This document shows, piece after piece, positions 34,636-45,529 of a stretch of DNA of 45,529 nucleotides. The translations under genes were made by a program, and so were the position numbers. Position 1 is the stretch's first letter; each line of letters starts with the position of its first letter. The notes below the pieces were generated by a model. The model did not search any database and had not been told where the DNA came from. It worked only from the letters and a program-made list of their open reading frames with translations. The DNA comes from Cruorifilaria tuberocauda (Eukaryota; Nematoda; Chromadorea; Rhabditida; Onchocercidae): the NCBI GenBank assembly GCA_013365365.1, contig JABVXU010000442.1, positions 1 through 45,529 of the forward strand, in the 5' to 3' direction.

Positions 34636-37444
34636 ATGGACAAGAAGCGTAAGCAGCCTAATGATGATACAATGGGGCAAATGAATGGGAGCAGTAGCAG
34701 CTGTGTATGTGCTGTTTTGTATTTATCTTTGGGAATGTCACAAATTGAGTAAAAAAATACCTGAATGCTAAATTTCAGATGGTATAAGTGTTAGGATTCT
34801 TTTGCAATGAATATTTGAAAGTAAAAATAGTTTAATTGAGAAGCAGATATAATAAACAATTGAAATGAAATGCGTATCATTTTGAATAAAATACGTAAGT
34901 TGATTTTCCTTTTCAGCTTAGATCGTCTTTTCATTCTCGTTCATCAGCAATCACGCCGAAACGTGTTAGATTCGAGTTTGATGTTCTAAAGACAGACTTG
35001 GAAGAGAAATTCCTATGCTTCTTTCCCGAAAAATTCTTATTTTTTTGGAAACATGTCGAGATGTTAGCAGGGAGAAACGGCGATCCATGTGGCAAGTTTT
35101 TGTATCCAGAAACATCAATGGAATCTTGTTATATATTGGAAACTGTTTCGGAAAATGAATTAATAATGTCCTTTATCGGTATTGAAATTCATACTGCAAT
35201 CTAACGATATTATTTTCCTAACCTTCGAAGGAAAATATGTAAATGTATTCAAAATTATCATCTGAAATTATTTATTATTCTTGGCTTACCTTATCCATAC
35301 ATAATTCTTGTCAATGTTCCTAGATGTTCTTAATGCAGCATCGTGAATGCATTGCATTCAAAAGAACCCTTGTGATTAATAATCATGCCTAGACAGTATT
35401 AACTTAATTTTTTTAGATGAAGTTTGAAATGGAATTCACTTCTACTTGTGACCAGAGAAGATGGATGTGGTGTTGAACTAAAGCTTTTTTTTTCCAAAAT
35501 TTTTTGGCATTATATTTAGTTGTGTAAAAGGGAAGGGATAGGTGTACCACATTTAGGTTAATAGCATTATCATGATTTAAGCAATGTTTGTTTTATAGTT
35601 CTAATTAAATTATGCAGTGATTAGTGACGTAATTACAGGCTGTACATTCGAGCTTTTTTGAAATCCTTTTTTATCTAGATTTTTGGTAGTCTTACGGTCA
35701 ACACAATATTTAGTAGTCTCTTCTCTATGTACTCGGTAGGTGTCCAACTTGTATCTTTTTAATGATATTTGAAAGGTAGTCTGAATTATGAGTGCAACAC
35801 ATTCCCTCGAATTTGATGAAAATGTCAATATCAGTTATATATAAATAGTTACTATATATACTATATATACAAGTTATATGCATGTATTGTTTCAATTTAT
35901 AACCAATGATAAACTGATTTTTGTTTCATCCGAGTTTTGTTTTAATGTTTTTTTTTGTCAGTTGTTTGATGGAATCAAGAATGCGACTGCGATATTAAAA
36001 ACTTATATGTGCTATACCATCTTATTGAATTTTTTAGGTGTTTATGGAAATTTAAAATCTTTGCGACTTTGCGGAGTATTCGATTACCTTGGTGGACATT
36101 TCAAAGATGAAAATGAGGAAAAATATTTATTGCACGACAGATTCGCTACCGACCTGCCTGAAATGCAAACACTGGCGGTTTACGATAATGGTCGATTTGT
36201 CTATTGGAGGTGTATTATTTATTTTCTACGTTGTTTACGGGTAGAGAGTTTTACTCATTAATCATATTATTGTTCAGAATTGTTTGGATCTATCTGCTGA
36301 GAATCGTAAGTTGAATTTGGATTGTTTTTTCCAGTGGTTCGTCTCAAGTTTGATATGGTTTGATTAATTTAATCATATATCGTGACTATTACTAACAGTC
36401 ACGATATATTGGCTAACGGTACTGGTTTTGACATAGATTATACTTTAGATTAAATACGATCTGTTCATCGTGCCCATCATTTGTTTGGGTCCCGAAATTT
36501 TTGCCCATATGAGGCAATCTTGGTTTTTAGAGATGAGCCTAATACTGAAAAACCGCTTATTGTTCATGTGGACAACGCTGAACATTTTCCAAAATGCGTT
36601 ATTGTTGGTTCGATCGACCCCTTTTATATGATTGCACATTTGGTTGGAAGAACTTTGCCAGTCAAGTACCGAGAGTTTTTTTCGAAAGAATGGATTGGTG
36701 AGTCAGTGTTGCAGGAGATTTAAAAAAAAATTCGAATTAGCTTTTTTTGAGAATTAAACTTTATCTTCAGAACACTATAGAACATTCATTGCCGAAGCGA
36801 GAGTCATCGCTAAATTACGCAAGAAGGAAGCCCTTGGCGTCCCGTTTCATGGCCTCGGAATACGCGTTGATGTTGTTAACAATGTTGGATACAGACCATT
36901 AAAGGAAAAGAGAGGTTTCTTGTCCAGTTATGACATGGTTACATCACAAGGATAGTAATTGTGATATAAAAGTTCGAAGTTCACTTAAGATTTACGTCCT
37001 TTTTACTGAATTTAATTCTTTAATCTTGTTTCAGGAAAACTGAAAGAACTGATAAATTTCGTGGCAACCACGGACGATGAAGCTGTGAAGAAGAAAAAAC
37101 TAGAGAAAATAATGGATATCGTCAGCGCCGTTCAGGTATTTTTCAGGGATGATAAAGATTTATTTTAACAAGTTCTCGAGTTCTCCTTCTATATCACAAA
37201 TGCCTAATTAAAAAATTAAATCCTAATGAAAATTATAGTTTGTTTTGGTAAATTTTAGTTTGCAAATGACGAGAAGGATTTTGGAATGGGTTTAGAATTT
37301 GGACATGATATTTTTTGGTCTAATTATGGTTACTTTGACAAGATGGCTGCAAAACTTTTGATAATGGCCTATGATTTGCTGAATCGTAAAGCATTTTCTC
37401 GCATCCTGAAACTACATATGCCATTTCGTCGAACATTTGACTGA
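34636..37444 (+). CDS. HPF1: HPF1, histone PARylation factor 1 (seven exons)
   Basis: HPF1 docks on PARP1/PARP2 at DNA breaks and completes their active site, switching ADP-ribosylation to serine, mainly on histones. Exons: 34636-34704, 34917-35178, 36038-36209, 36531-36697, 36771-36914, 37035-37135, 37259-37444. They join in frame to 1101 nt, 366 residues (human HPF1 is 346). From memory of the human protein, homology runs along the length: FPEKFLFFWK near residue 50; FDYLGGHF; PFHGLGIRVDV; GYRPLKE, whose Tyr264-Arg265 match the PARP-contacting Tyr238-Arg239; and QFANDEKDFGMGLEFG, where Asp309-Glu310 match Asp283 and catalytic Glu284. Both sites show the same numbering offset of 26, which supports the exon model. 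The first 23 residues are basic and Ser-rich and not conserved. No PBZ-type zinc finger is visible. The third and fourth exon borders are the least certain. Confidence 0.9.
35179..36037 (+). other. Large HPF1 intron 2
   Basis: An 859-bp intron, the longest in the gene, bounded by ATCG|GTATTG and TTTTTAG|GTG. It contains a 72-codon open minus-strand frame (35828-35610) of ordinary composition, but with no splice or start support and no recognised homology. The sequence is less repetitive than the intergenic DNA. Confidence 0.6.
36375..36409. other. Perfect 13-bp inverted repeat in HPF1 intron 3
   Basis: Arms ATATATCGTGACT (36375-36387) and AGTCACGATATAT (36397-36409) are exact reverse complements around a 9-nt loop, ATTACTAAC. 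The loop includes TACTAAC, the yeast branch-point consensus, followed directly by AG. Nematode introns normally lack a conserved branch point, so this may be coincidence. The hairpin sits about 120 nt before the exon 4 acceptor. Confidence 0.8.
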
Positions 37445-39486
37445 TTGCTACTTATGCTGAGTGCCCCGCTATAACATATTTTTTCAGCCCTGATTCATTT
37501 TGTAGCTCTGATCCTTATTTTCGTAATAAACTTTCTGCATTTTTGAATTGTGAAATCAGTTTAATTCTTACATCTTTCATAATTTTTGCGGCAAATAATT
37601 TTGTATATCTTTAATTAATATGATTTTTGTTATTAAGGTAGCTTGAATTTTCATAATATCATTCATACATTCGTCTTTGTTACAAAACATATCCGATTTT
37701 TCTCCAGTTAAAATATATTTGTTGAGGAACGCTGTTCCATTTTTGAAGATGAAGTTTTGTAGTTCAGATGAAGGGTAAGTACATTCAAGGAATAATTCCG
37801 ATTTTTCTTACATTGATTCGTGCCTACTTGTCTTTTCGACCGTTATTTTTGTCAGGTAAAAGTGACTATTGTTTATTGTTTTTCCTTTCTGCTCCATATT
37901 TTGAAAATATCCATTCTCAGTACCGCCTTGTCCTATTTTTTTTTTCTTCACTTTGGCACAATTTTTCGAACACTCACGTCTGGTGATCTCCAATTGTATT
38001 CGCCTTTTGTAATAGTTCATTGTTCTATTGAGCGAAGCTTTTTGTCATATCGATGGTAAATAAGAATAAATTTTCAGTTACATAGCTTGCTGTTAGGCGG
38101 TTAGAGTACGGAAAGCCGTTCAGTTTGTAAAATAGCAGAAGAATCACGAATTTTGGATGTGAAAGATTAAGAAAGATGATCACCAGGTAATGAGAAGCAT
38201 TCAATGGCCAATCTGGAATGATCACAAATGAGAAAATTTTGAACTAATATCCTGAAATGTGGTAAATCAATTTGATGTTTCTGTTACACAAGTGATTAGT
38301 TTTGTGATGCGGAAATGATATGACAGAATGCAATGGAAAGAAAGAGAGAGAGAAAGAACGACTTCTACAAGATGGTAACTTTCATTTCAGTAAGTGATAA
38401 ATAAATCGGGTCAAGGAATAGCCCACTTCGGTGACAGATTAATTACCAACGGGAAGCAACTGCTCTAACACTTCTGTGAAGATGTTACGTAAACAAACAG
38501 ACATAGATACTTTTATTAGTAACTATTGGTCGGATGAAATGAAATATGCAAGGCACGTACTTTTATTTATCTAAAAAGATCAATTTGACCAGTGAAATTC
38601 ATAAGTAAATCATAAGTATCAAAGTGGTTGTGATAGGAGTAATGTTTCGTTCATATATTTGTTGATATGATAGCTATATAATTCAAAATCGAACGGAATA
38701 AATATTGTTAACATTTCAGAGGCTTATGTGAAAGCTATTTTATCGGACGGTTTCTATTCGAAATATTATAACATTTAAATATAGAGAATGGCAATTAAAT
38801 TACTCTTCCATTCTTTTACACTCAATGGTTTCTGGACTTCAATCTCACGTTAATAATTTTACCGTAAGTGACAGTAAAAAATTCGAGATTTCATATCACG
38901 AAGAAAACCCAATTTATATAAGCTCTTAAGTTGTTGTGAGATGAACTTTATGAATTGTTTAGAACTATAACCTATGATTTCTGTTTTGTGTTGTTAGTGT
39001 TTGTTGATCGTATGTTGCATTCTAACTTGGTACATGTTATCGATGATAACGGCTGAGATATTCCTAATGAATATTATACTTCATTATATGTGTGATTTAT
39101 AGTAACAATGAAGAGATATGAATAATGCAACGAGAGGATACTACGGTATATATGGATTTCGCCGCCCGAACGATGGAAGAAATGGAGAAAACTGGAATAT
39201 GGAAGATGGAAGAATTGATAATGTTACGCTAATAGTGAAAATGATAACAGCACTATCAATAGAAACTGCAATAAGAACGAAATTTTCTTTTCTTTTTTTT
39301 TTTGAAATAATGTCTATAAAAGTAGTTGGTAAGGGTTGATTTGGGCGTTAATGAATGCTCGAGGGGAAAGAGGACGGAGGAGAGGAAGGAAGGTAGAAAG
39401 GAAGGTATAATCAGCAGAAGACCTTGAAAGGGCGGCCAACCTGTGTTTGCTTTCCCGGTGTAAAAGATTGTCCCCCAATTGTTCAC
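37445..39486. other. Intergenic region between HPF1 and the DB/Ig/FN3 gene
   Basis: After the HPF1 3' UTR the sequence is AT-rich but less repetitive than the other intergenic parts. Two short plus-strand frames start with ATG and have ordinary composition: 38483 (30 codons, MLRKQTDIDTFISNYW) and 39118 (73 codons, MNNATRGYYGIYGF). Neither has a convincing partner exon. A purine-only tract (about 39361-39407) lies just before the downstream gene. Confidence 0.6.
37525..37530 (+). terminator. HPF1 poly(A) signal
   Basis: A canonical AATAAA 81 nt past the HPF1 stop codon, followed by a T-rich stretch. Confidence 0.65.
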
Positions 39487-41139
39487 ATGTGGTTGTCGCT
39501 GTTTCTGTTCGTGTATAACGTTTGCAACGGTGTAGGCGCAATTGTCGTTGGACAGTGCTGTCGAAAACGTGGCGTAACGGAAACATGTACACGAATGCTA
39601 TGTAATCCCCAGAATCCACCGAATGATTTTGATGTTTACAATATTTTTGAACGAAAATTAAATTGTCAACCGTATATGAATGCAATCTCGGAATGCTTAG
39701 CTGATGGTCGTGATCATACTCATTGTTGTATGAGTGAAGCAAAAGATCGTGATGAAAATGCTTGTTTTGGTATGTGCCGTGGTGAGGGTATTGATGGAAT
39801 TGCAGCATGGGATAAATATCAGACCTGTTTAGCTATTAATTTACATCCAATGTTTCGTTGCTTTGAACGTGGCTATTTAAATATTCCAACATCACCTTTA
39901 TCGTTACATATTGTTTCAAAAGGTGCAGATAGTGTCGTTCTCTCCTGGTCACCACCAGCAATTAATTCAAATCTTGCTGAATCATATCAGGTTATCTGTA
40001 AAGAAGCTGAGAGTGGTTTCATCGAAAAAACCATTAATACTCGAAGTTATAAGGTTACACTTGCAAATTTACGCGCTGATAGCAAATATTCCGTATATGT
40101 GATTGCAATAACACGTGATGGACGTTACCGATCGTTACCTTCCGAGACAGTTTATTTTTACACAGCTGGAGTAGCACCTCGAGTTATTGCATATCGTGAA
40201 ATTGTCTCAATTCCCAGTGATGCATCATCGGTAACAATTGCTTGTCGTATGGAAATGCCTGGTACCACTCATAAAAGTGCTCATTTTGAATGGAAGAAAA
40301 TGCAGGAAAAAATTGGTCATTACGAGAAGATTGGAGGAGATAAGTATAGCTTGACGAATTATATTTCATCTCATGAGCATCCACGTCATTATGTTTCTAC
40401 TCTTCAAATCAAATACCTTAAGCAATCAGATTTCGGTATTTATCGTTGTATTGCAACCAATGATTTCGGTAGTTCCAGTGCTGATATTCGAGTTGCGCAA
40501 CGTATGTTAACATCAGCAACACCAGTACCACCAGAACCACCATATACCTGCTGTCAACGTTTGGGAATTCGATCACCATGTGTTGCAGTATGTGGTTCGG
40601 AATTTGGTAAGCATGCTGCTCTACGAGCCGAATCATTTATCAATAGTCATTGTGAAGATGAAATAAGCAAATTTCTTACTTGTACAACAGCAGGTGTTGA
40701 TGAGGGAGCATGTTGTTTACGAAAAAAAGTTCCTGGTATTTGTTTACCACTTTGTGATGGTTTTCAAATGAATAAATTGGATGCAATTCCACATGCATGT
40801 GCTGTATATACGTTTTCAATATTTCAATGTCGAATGGAAAATGCTGATAATCGACCAGCTACGGTATCTGGCTTAAAAGCTATTCAAAATTCGGATGGTG
40901 ATTTATCATTACGTTGGGATTTAACACCACGTGCAGATATCTATCATGTTTATTGGAAGCGTAAATTTTCAACAACATGGGAATTAAGTTCTGTTGTAAC
41001 AACGAGTAAACGCATTTTTGCAAATGATATCGATGAAATTGTTGTAGTAGCATCAAACAGTTTTGGTAATGCTCATCCAGTACGGTTAATTCATAATGAT
41101 GATGATAAATGGATCGCTTCATATAATTTTCAATTCTGA
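39487..41139 (+). CDS. Secreted DB-module / FN3 / Ig domain protein (intronless)
   Basis: A single exon of 550 codons. The start is ATG 39487, which opens a signal peptide (MWLSLFLFVYNVCNGVGA); the frame is open further upstream but without another ATG. Domains: DB module 1 (about 24-130) with paired CC and twelve or so Cys; FN3 (about 132-228) with a VVLSWSPP core and a TLANLRADSKYSVYV strand; Ig-like (about 229-338) with its Cys pair and DFGIYRC signature; DB module 2 (about 352-460); and a shorter second FN3 (about 462-545). This architecture is that of the nematode Ig-like and fibronectin type III domain-containing family (C. elegans C25G4.10 and relatives). Its role is not established; secretion and extracellular binding are inferred. 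With no transmembrane segment it is probably released. The lack of introns is odd beside its neighbours. Confidence 0.92.
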   Translation: MWLSLFLFVYNVCNGVGAIVVGQCCRKRGVTETCTRMLCNPQNPPNDFDVYNIFERKLNCQPYMNAISECLADGRDHTHCCMSEAKDRDENACFGMCRGEGIDGIAAWDKYQTCLAINLHPMFRCFERGYLNIPTSPLSLHIVSKGADSVVLSWSPPAINSNLAESYQVICKEAESGFIEKTINTRSYKVTLANLRADSKYSVYVIAITRDGRYRSLPSETVYFYTAGVAPRVIAYREIVSIPSDASSVTIACRMEMPGTTHKSAHFEWKKMQEKIGHYEKIGGDKYSLTNYISSHEHPRHYVSTLQIKYLKQSDFGIYRCIATNDFGSSSADIRVAQRMLTSATPVPPEPPYTCCQRLGIRSPCVAVCGSEFGKHAALRAESFINSHCEDEISKFLTCTTAGVDEGACCLRKKVPGICLPLCDGFQMNKLDAIPHACAVYTFSIFQCRMENADNRPATVSGLKAIQNSDGDLSLRWDLTPRADIYHVYWKRKFSTTWELSSVVTTSKRIFANDIDEIVVVASNSFGNAHPVRLIHNDDDKWIASYNFQF

Positions 41140-44100
41140 TCTCAGTATCAAAAAATTAACATTCAGTAAAAATTTATTATCAATATTGATAGGTTGAAAA
41201 TTTATCAATTGAAATTTTACATAGTGTTATATTTTCTAAATTTCAAACTATTTCTACTTTGTTGTTTTTTACTATCATTTTTTCTTTTTCCTTTTTCTCT
41301 TAGCATTTGATACTATCCTAACTGATCTCGTCTGATTTGATAGTTAAAACATTAATCTTAGTTGTAAGTATTTTCTGTAAATGATTTTGAGACTTATAAA
41401 TATCAACAATTTGTTCTCTTTCATCTCTTCAACATTCTTTTCCTACAATATATAAGCCTTACTCACTCATGCAGTTTACAAATATTTGACCTTCACCTGT
41501 GAAGATTAATTGGTTCATGTGAAAGCAAAAATGATAAATTTGAAGTATAACTGTTATTTAACAAATGTAACACAATGATAAGATAAATATATTAAGAATA
41601 TTGATAATGACATTTTTTTTCGTTTTTTGCTTTCATTTATCAAATCCAAAAAAAAAAAAAAGGAAAAAATCAATCCGAAAATATTTAGTTACTAATTAAA
41701 TCTTTTATTTTCCAGTACTAAATTATCTTCTATATGATTCAATTATCAATAATAAATTGTTTTTTCACATAGTGAAAGTCTCGTATATCAAATAGCAATC
41801 GTTTTAATTGTTCGATTTTACTTTAATTATTGATTAGACAATAATTTTGATTAATCATATCTATGATTATTATGCATCGTTTTAATTCTATTCCATTTTA
41901 CATTTAGTCTAATATCTAATTTTCTTACATTATAAATTCCGTACATCAATAATACAACTGACAGAGAAAAAATTTTAACTCAATAAAACGATACATATTC
42001 TTGTTTTTTTTTCTTATTTTCTAATAGTTACTGATATGATAGTATTTGTTGCTATAATCATTTGCTGGTATGTACAGTGGTTGTAAATCAATCTATAATT
42101 CGATAGAAGTAATACTTATAATTGTTGTGTGAAACGAAATACGAAATAAATTATTTAATTACAATTTGTTGCAACTATTTCAAATGAAAAAAAAAATGAT
42201 ATAAAATACAAATGAAAATCATTTGATTTAATGTACGTTTTTATAAATTAATTGACATTTAAAATTTGAATTACTTAATATGAAATTAAAATTTCTTTAA
42301 TGTGTAGAAGGAAAGGGAGAGAGAGAAGCAATAATTGCTTTCTTTCCTTTCTTCTATTTCATATTTGCTTTTACAAACGATAGAAAAATTTCAAATTTAA
42401 ATAAAATATTCGTAAAAATTCCATTCAAATACTGAAATCATACTGCTTCAGATTCTCATCCTATCTATATGAAACATGATTTAATGGATATTTTCAAAAT
42501 GATATTTTTTTTTACTCTTTTAAAAATTTTACCTTTGAATTAAATCTTTCAGTTATGTCAAAATATCTAAAATCTAGAATGGTACTTTTCTTTTCTATAT
42601 TTTATATTATATCCTTTTCTATTGATATCTATTACTTTTGCTTCTTTGGTAATTTTTTTTGTACAAATCTTCATATACATTTACTTCAGGTTAAAAAAGT
42701 AATCGTTATTCAATTAATTTCGTAATATTCAAAAGTGAGAAAAGATTATCAATTTTATCAATTTCATCAAACTTTTTTATTCTGTTTCAGTAGACTTATA
42801 TCAGCCATAATTATGATAACTTATTAGAATGGCATATGATAGCTTATTGAAATGGCAACTATCTGAGAGTAGAATAAAATTAATTTTAATCAAGTGATAA
42901 TCACACATGATGAATTTGAAGGAAAAAAGATTGGATAAACGAAAGAATAGTTTTGATGCAGTTTTGATTTACTTAAGAATTTCAAAACAAATAGATGAAA
43001 ATGGTAAATTAACAATATTAAAAGTGATAACGTGATTTCCGTGTACATTGCGTCAAATGTGCATTTCACGTAGATTAGACCAGTAAAATAGATTAGATTT
43101 TTGTAAAATGGATCTTCATAGATTGTAACAGGTAACTGGTTATTTTGTTGAATGTTTCTATTTTTAAATTTAAAATTAACTTGATTAGAAGCAAATGATC
43201 AATTTGTTAATTAATTTATTGGAATTTGATAAATCACATAATTCTATTTACCAAAAGTAAAAAAAAAATCATTGAACTGGTAAAATAAGTTAATCATGAA
43301 ATGATGGAATTCACCCACCTTTCCATCTTGATTTAAATAAAAGTGAATTTAAAATAAGCATTCAGTCTTCCATAGGACCGATGCTAAAATTGAAGATATG
43401 ATAGGCAGAGCAGTTCAAAAATTATTTTTCTCAATGTAAAAATGATTTTAAAATAATCATAAGCCGTATTTTTATGAAGCATTGGCTAATCATTGCAAAA
43501 TCCTTGGAGATTAAGGATTTAACTGAAGTGATCAACTTTGATAAGAGTTATTTGAAGTGTGATGCAGTTTAGATAGCAAACTTGATCATTTGCTAGGCTA
43601 TTTTATATTGTCGAAATTTAGAGAGTACTACTTTTGGACTTCAAAATCTCATCGTAAATCATTATCTATCTTGCGAATCGCAAATATTATCCAGGCCTAA
43701 ATGTGTTAAGAACAATTTTACAGGTTAAGATATTAGCTGCTCAGGTTAAAACTCCTGAAATGGATTGAGTTAATGAGATCTCTGCGCGATTATTCGCAAT
43801 ACTTCAGGTTGTTACCTGCCTACAAAGTAACAACTTTTCCCAGAAGTTTTGGTGTTACATTTAATTTTTGAATATTCTCTAAAATATTTTGTTTTCGACT
43901 TTCTGACTTCATGCAAATCAAACAGCTGTAAATGTTGTTAGTTGTTTTTCCATGAAATTTCGCTAATTTTTGAAATATGTGTGATCATTTTTTTACCAAT
44001 CATTAAAATGATAATTTTCAACATTCATTAATTTCAATTATTAATTTTTTTTGATGGACAAATCCATAGAAGACTTTATGACTTATCAAGATAATCGGAG

Positions 44101-45529
44101 ATGACGAAACGTAGAAGGCCATATTCGATATATGAATTCTGATATATGAAGTAATTATTTCCATGAAAGTGAAGAGATGAAAATTTGGCCATTTTCACTT
44201 CTAAATTTGACCGAATCAGGAGCTCACTCTCTCTCTCTCTTTTTCTTTCTAAAAGTGAAAAGGTTATCGGCAGATCGAATGGTTGAAATAGCATCTATCA
44301 TATCAGTTAATCAGTGCAGAAGTTAAGAAGAACTTTATGACTGCAAGTTTAATTATCCTTTTTTATGTATTTGAACATTTGCTTTTTTTTTCAGTTCAAA
44401 AAAATGTTCAAATTGTGATACAACGTTTTGTTGAAATTTTACATTATGTTTCTTATTTCTCACCTGTGTTTTATTTGTGTTGCAGGCGATCGCAAACCTT
44501 AATAATGCCGTTGGCGATAGCATCAGTAGCAGAATCAAAAGGATCAAGGATTTTCAATTTTGTTAAAAATTGAAAATCTCATTCCTGAACGAATTTAAAA
44601 ATCGATGATAACTTCTTGCATTGATTGATTGTAAGAAATACGAAAAAATCTACTTCAATTGACATGTATTCCCTTATCATTCATTTCACTTTACGAATGA
44701 GAATTTTTCATTCAAAATTTCCTACAAATATCCGTAAATATGACGTAAATGAACAGGTTTAGGGATACTTTTTTCTTTTGAAAGATTTGAAACTAATTAA
44801 ATTTTAAAAGTATGAAAAAAATTATTCATTCGCTACTCTTTAGTTTTAATATCTCGTCTGATATTTCATATTTCAGTATATTGTACTTGATACATGCATC
44901 ATCACTTCAACATTTATTTTCAGAATAATATAGTTATGTGATATCAGTACCCGATTACACCTTAACTGATAGCAATATTCTCTCGATCGGTATCCGAGAA
45001 TGATTACAGCCATTTACGCAGGAATTTTGTCAAACAGAAATGTTTGGCGTCACTCAGTCGTCGTTAAAGAAACATTTTGTTTTTTAAAAAATAGATTTTT
45101 TTTGTCCTGTTCAAAATATTTTTATGAATTAGGAAAATAGAGCGCTTGAAATTTCGCTGAATTTTTCTCTTTATTTTTTTCTTTTCACTGATAATATGAT
45201 AGGAGTTAACAACGACAACACAAAACGTTTTATTATCGTCGATAGCTTCTTAAATTCGTTTATTAAATTTTCAAAAAACTATTAAATTTTTAAAAAAGTG
45301 AAAATAATGATTAGAAAAAATAAAATGAAGAAGAGGATGTGCTAAATAGGGCAAAAGAAGTAGTGGATATTGGATGATAATAAAGTTCACCTTGAACAGG
45401 TAGTTTACATCAAATTAATTAACATTAGATGAATCGATAACCAATTGGAATAAGCGAAAATGAACCTCAGATTGTTAAGGAAAAGTTTTACCAAAAAAAA
45501 AAAAAAAAAAAAAAAAAAAGGAAAAATTA
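41140..45529. other. AT-rich intergenic region to window end
   Basis: The first few hundred bases are likely 3' UTR of the DB/Ig/FN3 gene. I see no supported gene in the rest. The interval 43370-43860 is less repetitive but has stops in all frames. At 44337-44573 there is a 78-codon plus-strand frame starting with ATG; it contains two acceptor-like sites (TTTTTTTTCAG at 44395, TGTGTTGCAG at 44486) but no matching upstream exon. A run of 26 A ends the window at about 45494-45519. Confidence 0.65.
41751..41756 (+). terminator. Candidate poly(A) signal of the DB/Ig/FN3 gene
   Basis: AATAAA about 610 nt past the stop codon, the first clear canonical hexamer I noticed on this strand. A variant signal closer to the stop is possible. 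Confidence 0.3.

Noticed and set aside
35610..35828. 72-codon minus-strand frame in HPF1 intron 2
   Set aside because: Lies inside an intron on the opposite strand, lacks splice or promoter signals, and shows no recognisable domain.
36454..36530. Extension of HPF1 exon 4 upstream (reading GSRNFCPYEAILVF)
   Set aside because: The frame is open, but no acceptor in the right phase precedes it; TTTTTAG at 36530 gives the correct phase and aligns without insertion to HPF1.
39314..39808. 164-codon minus-strand frame opposite the DB/Ig/FN3 gene
   Set aside because: Antisense shadow; the His/Leu-rich composition reflects the real plus-strand codons.
44337..44573. 78-codon frame with two acceptor-like sites near the window end
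   Set aside because: T-rich tracts make chance TTTCAG sites common; no upstream exon or homology could be found.
1..45529. Mobile elements, Wolbachia-derived DNA, tRNA or rRNA genes
   Set aside because: No transposase or reverse-transcriptase motifs, bacterial-type coding segments, or tRNA A/B-box patterns were noticed on reading; a profile search would be needed to exclude short or decayed copies.

Overview
This window looks like nuclear DNA from a nematode, most likely a filarial/spirurid worm. The basis is strongly AT-rich sequence, short GT..AG introns with TTTCAG-type acceptors, an intron-dense non-muscle myosin II heavy chain, and a secreted DB-module/Ig/FN3 protein of a nematode family. 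Genus cannot be fixed by reading alone. No bacterial operon, transposase, rRNA, tRNA or CRISPR array was recognised.

Layout. (1) 1-4.1 kb: low-complexity intergenic DNA with microsatellites and one strong hairpin. (2) 4138-5055, minus: a two-exon gene for a small secreted Pro/Gln/Tyr-rich protein; its signal-peptide exon was found by splice phase. (3) 5.1-8.2 kb: intergenic, with a long (AAT)n field. (4) 8245-23132, minus: a complete 37-exon non-muscle myosin II heavy chain; the joined exons stay in frame throughout and give 1968 residues. The locus has several possible alternative exons: a 27-nt loop-1 microexon, two 3' ends, a 51-nt optional extension in the rod, a duplicated exon fragment carrying a stop, and an in-phase alternative first exon. 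(5) 23.1-34.6 kb: over 11 kb of intergenic DNA packed with homopurine/homopyrimidine and dinucleotide tracts. (6) 34636-37444, plus: a seven-exon gene whose 366-residue product I identify as HPF1 (histone PARylation factor 1), with the known PARP-binding and catalytic residues conserved. (7) 39487-41139, plus: an intronless gene for a secreted DB-FN3-Ig-DB-FN3 protein. (8) 41.1-45.5 kb: AT-rich intergenic DNA without a supported gene.

The genes are not an operon and act in different places: actomyosin contraction in the cytoplasm, serine ADP-ribosylation in the nucleus, and two secreted proteins. The points most worth a second look are the filarial HPF1, the cluster of alternative-exon candidates in the myosin gene, and the intronless DB/Ig/FN3 gene among intron-rich neighbours. 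All exon models here were built by hand from reading frame, splice sites and remembered family homology; no transcript evidence was available.
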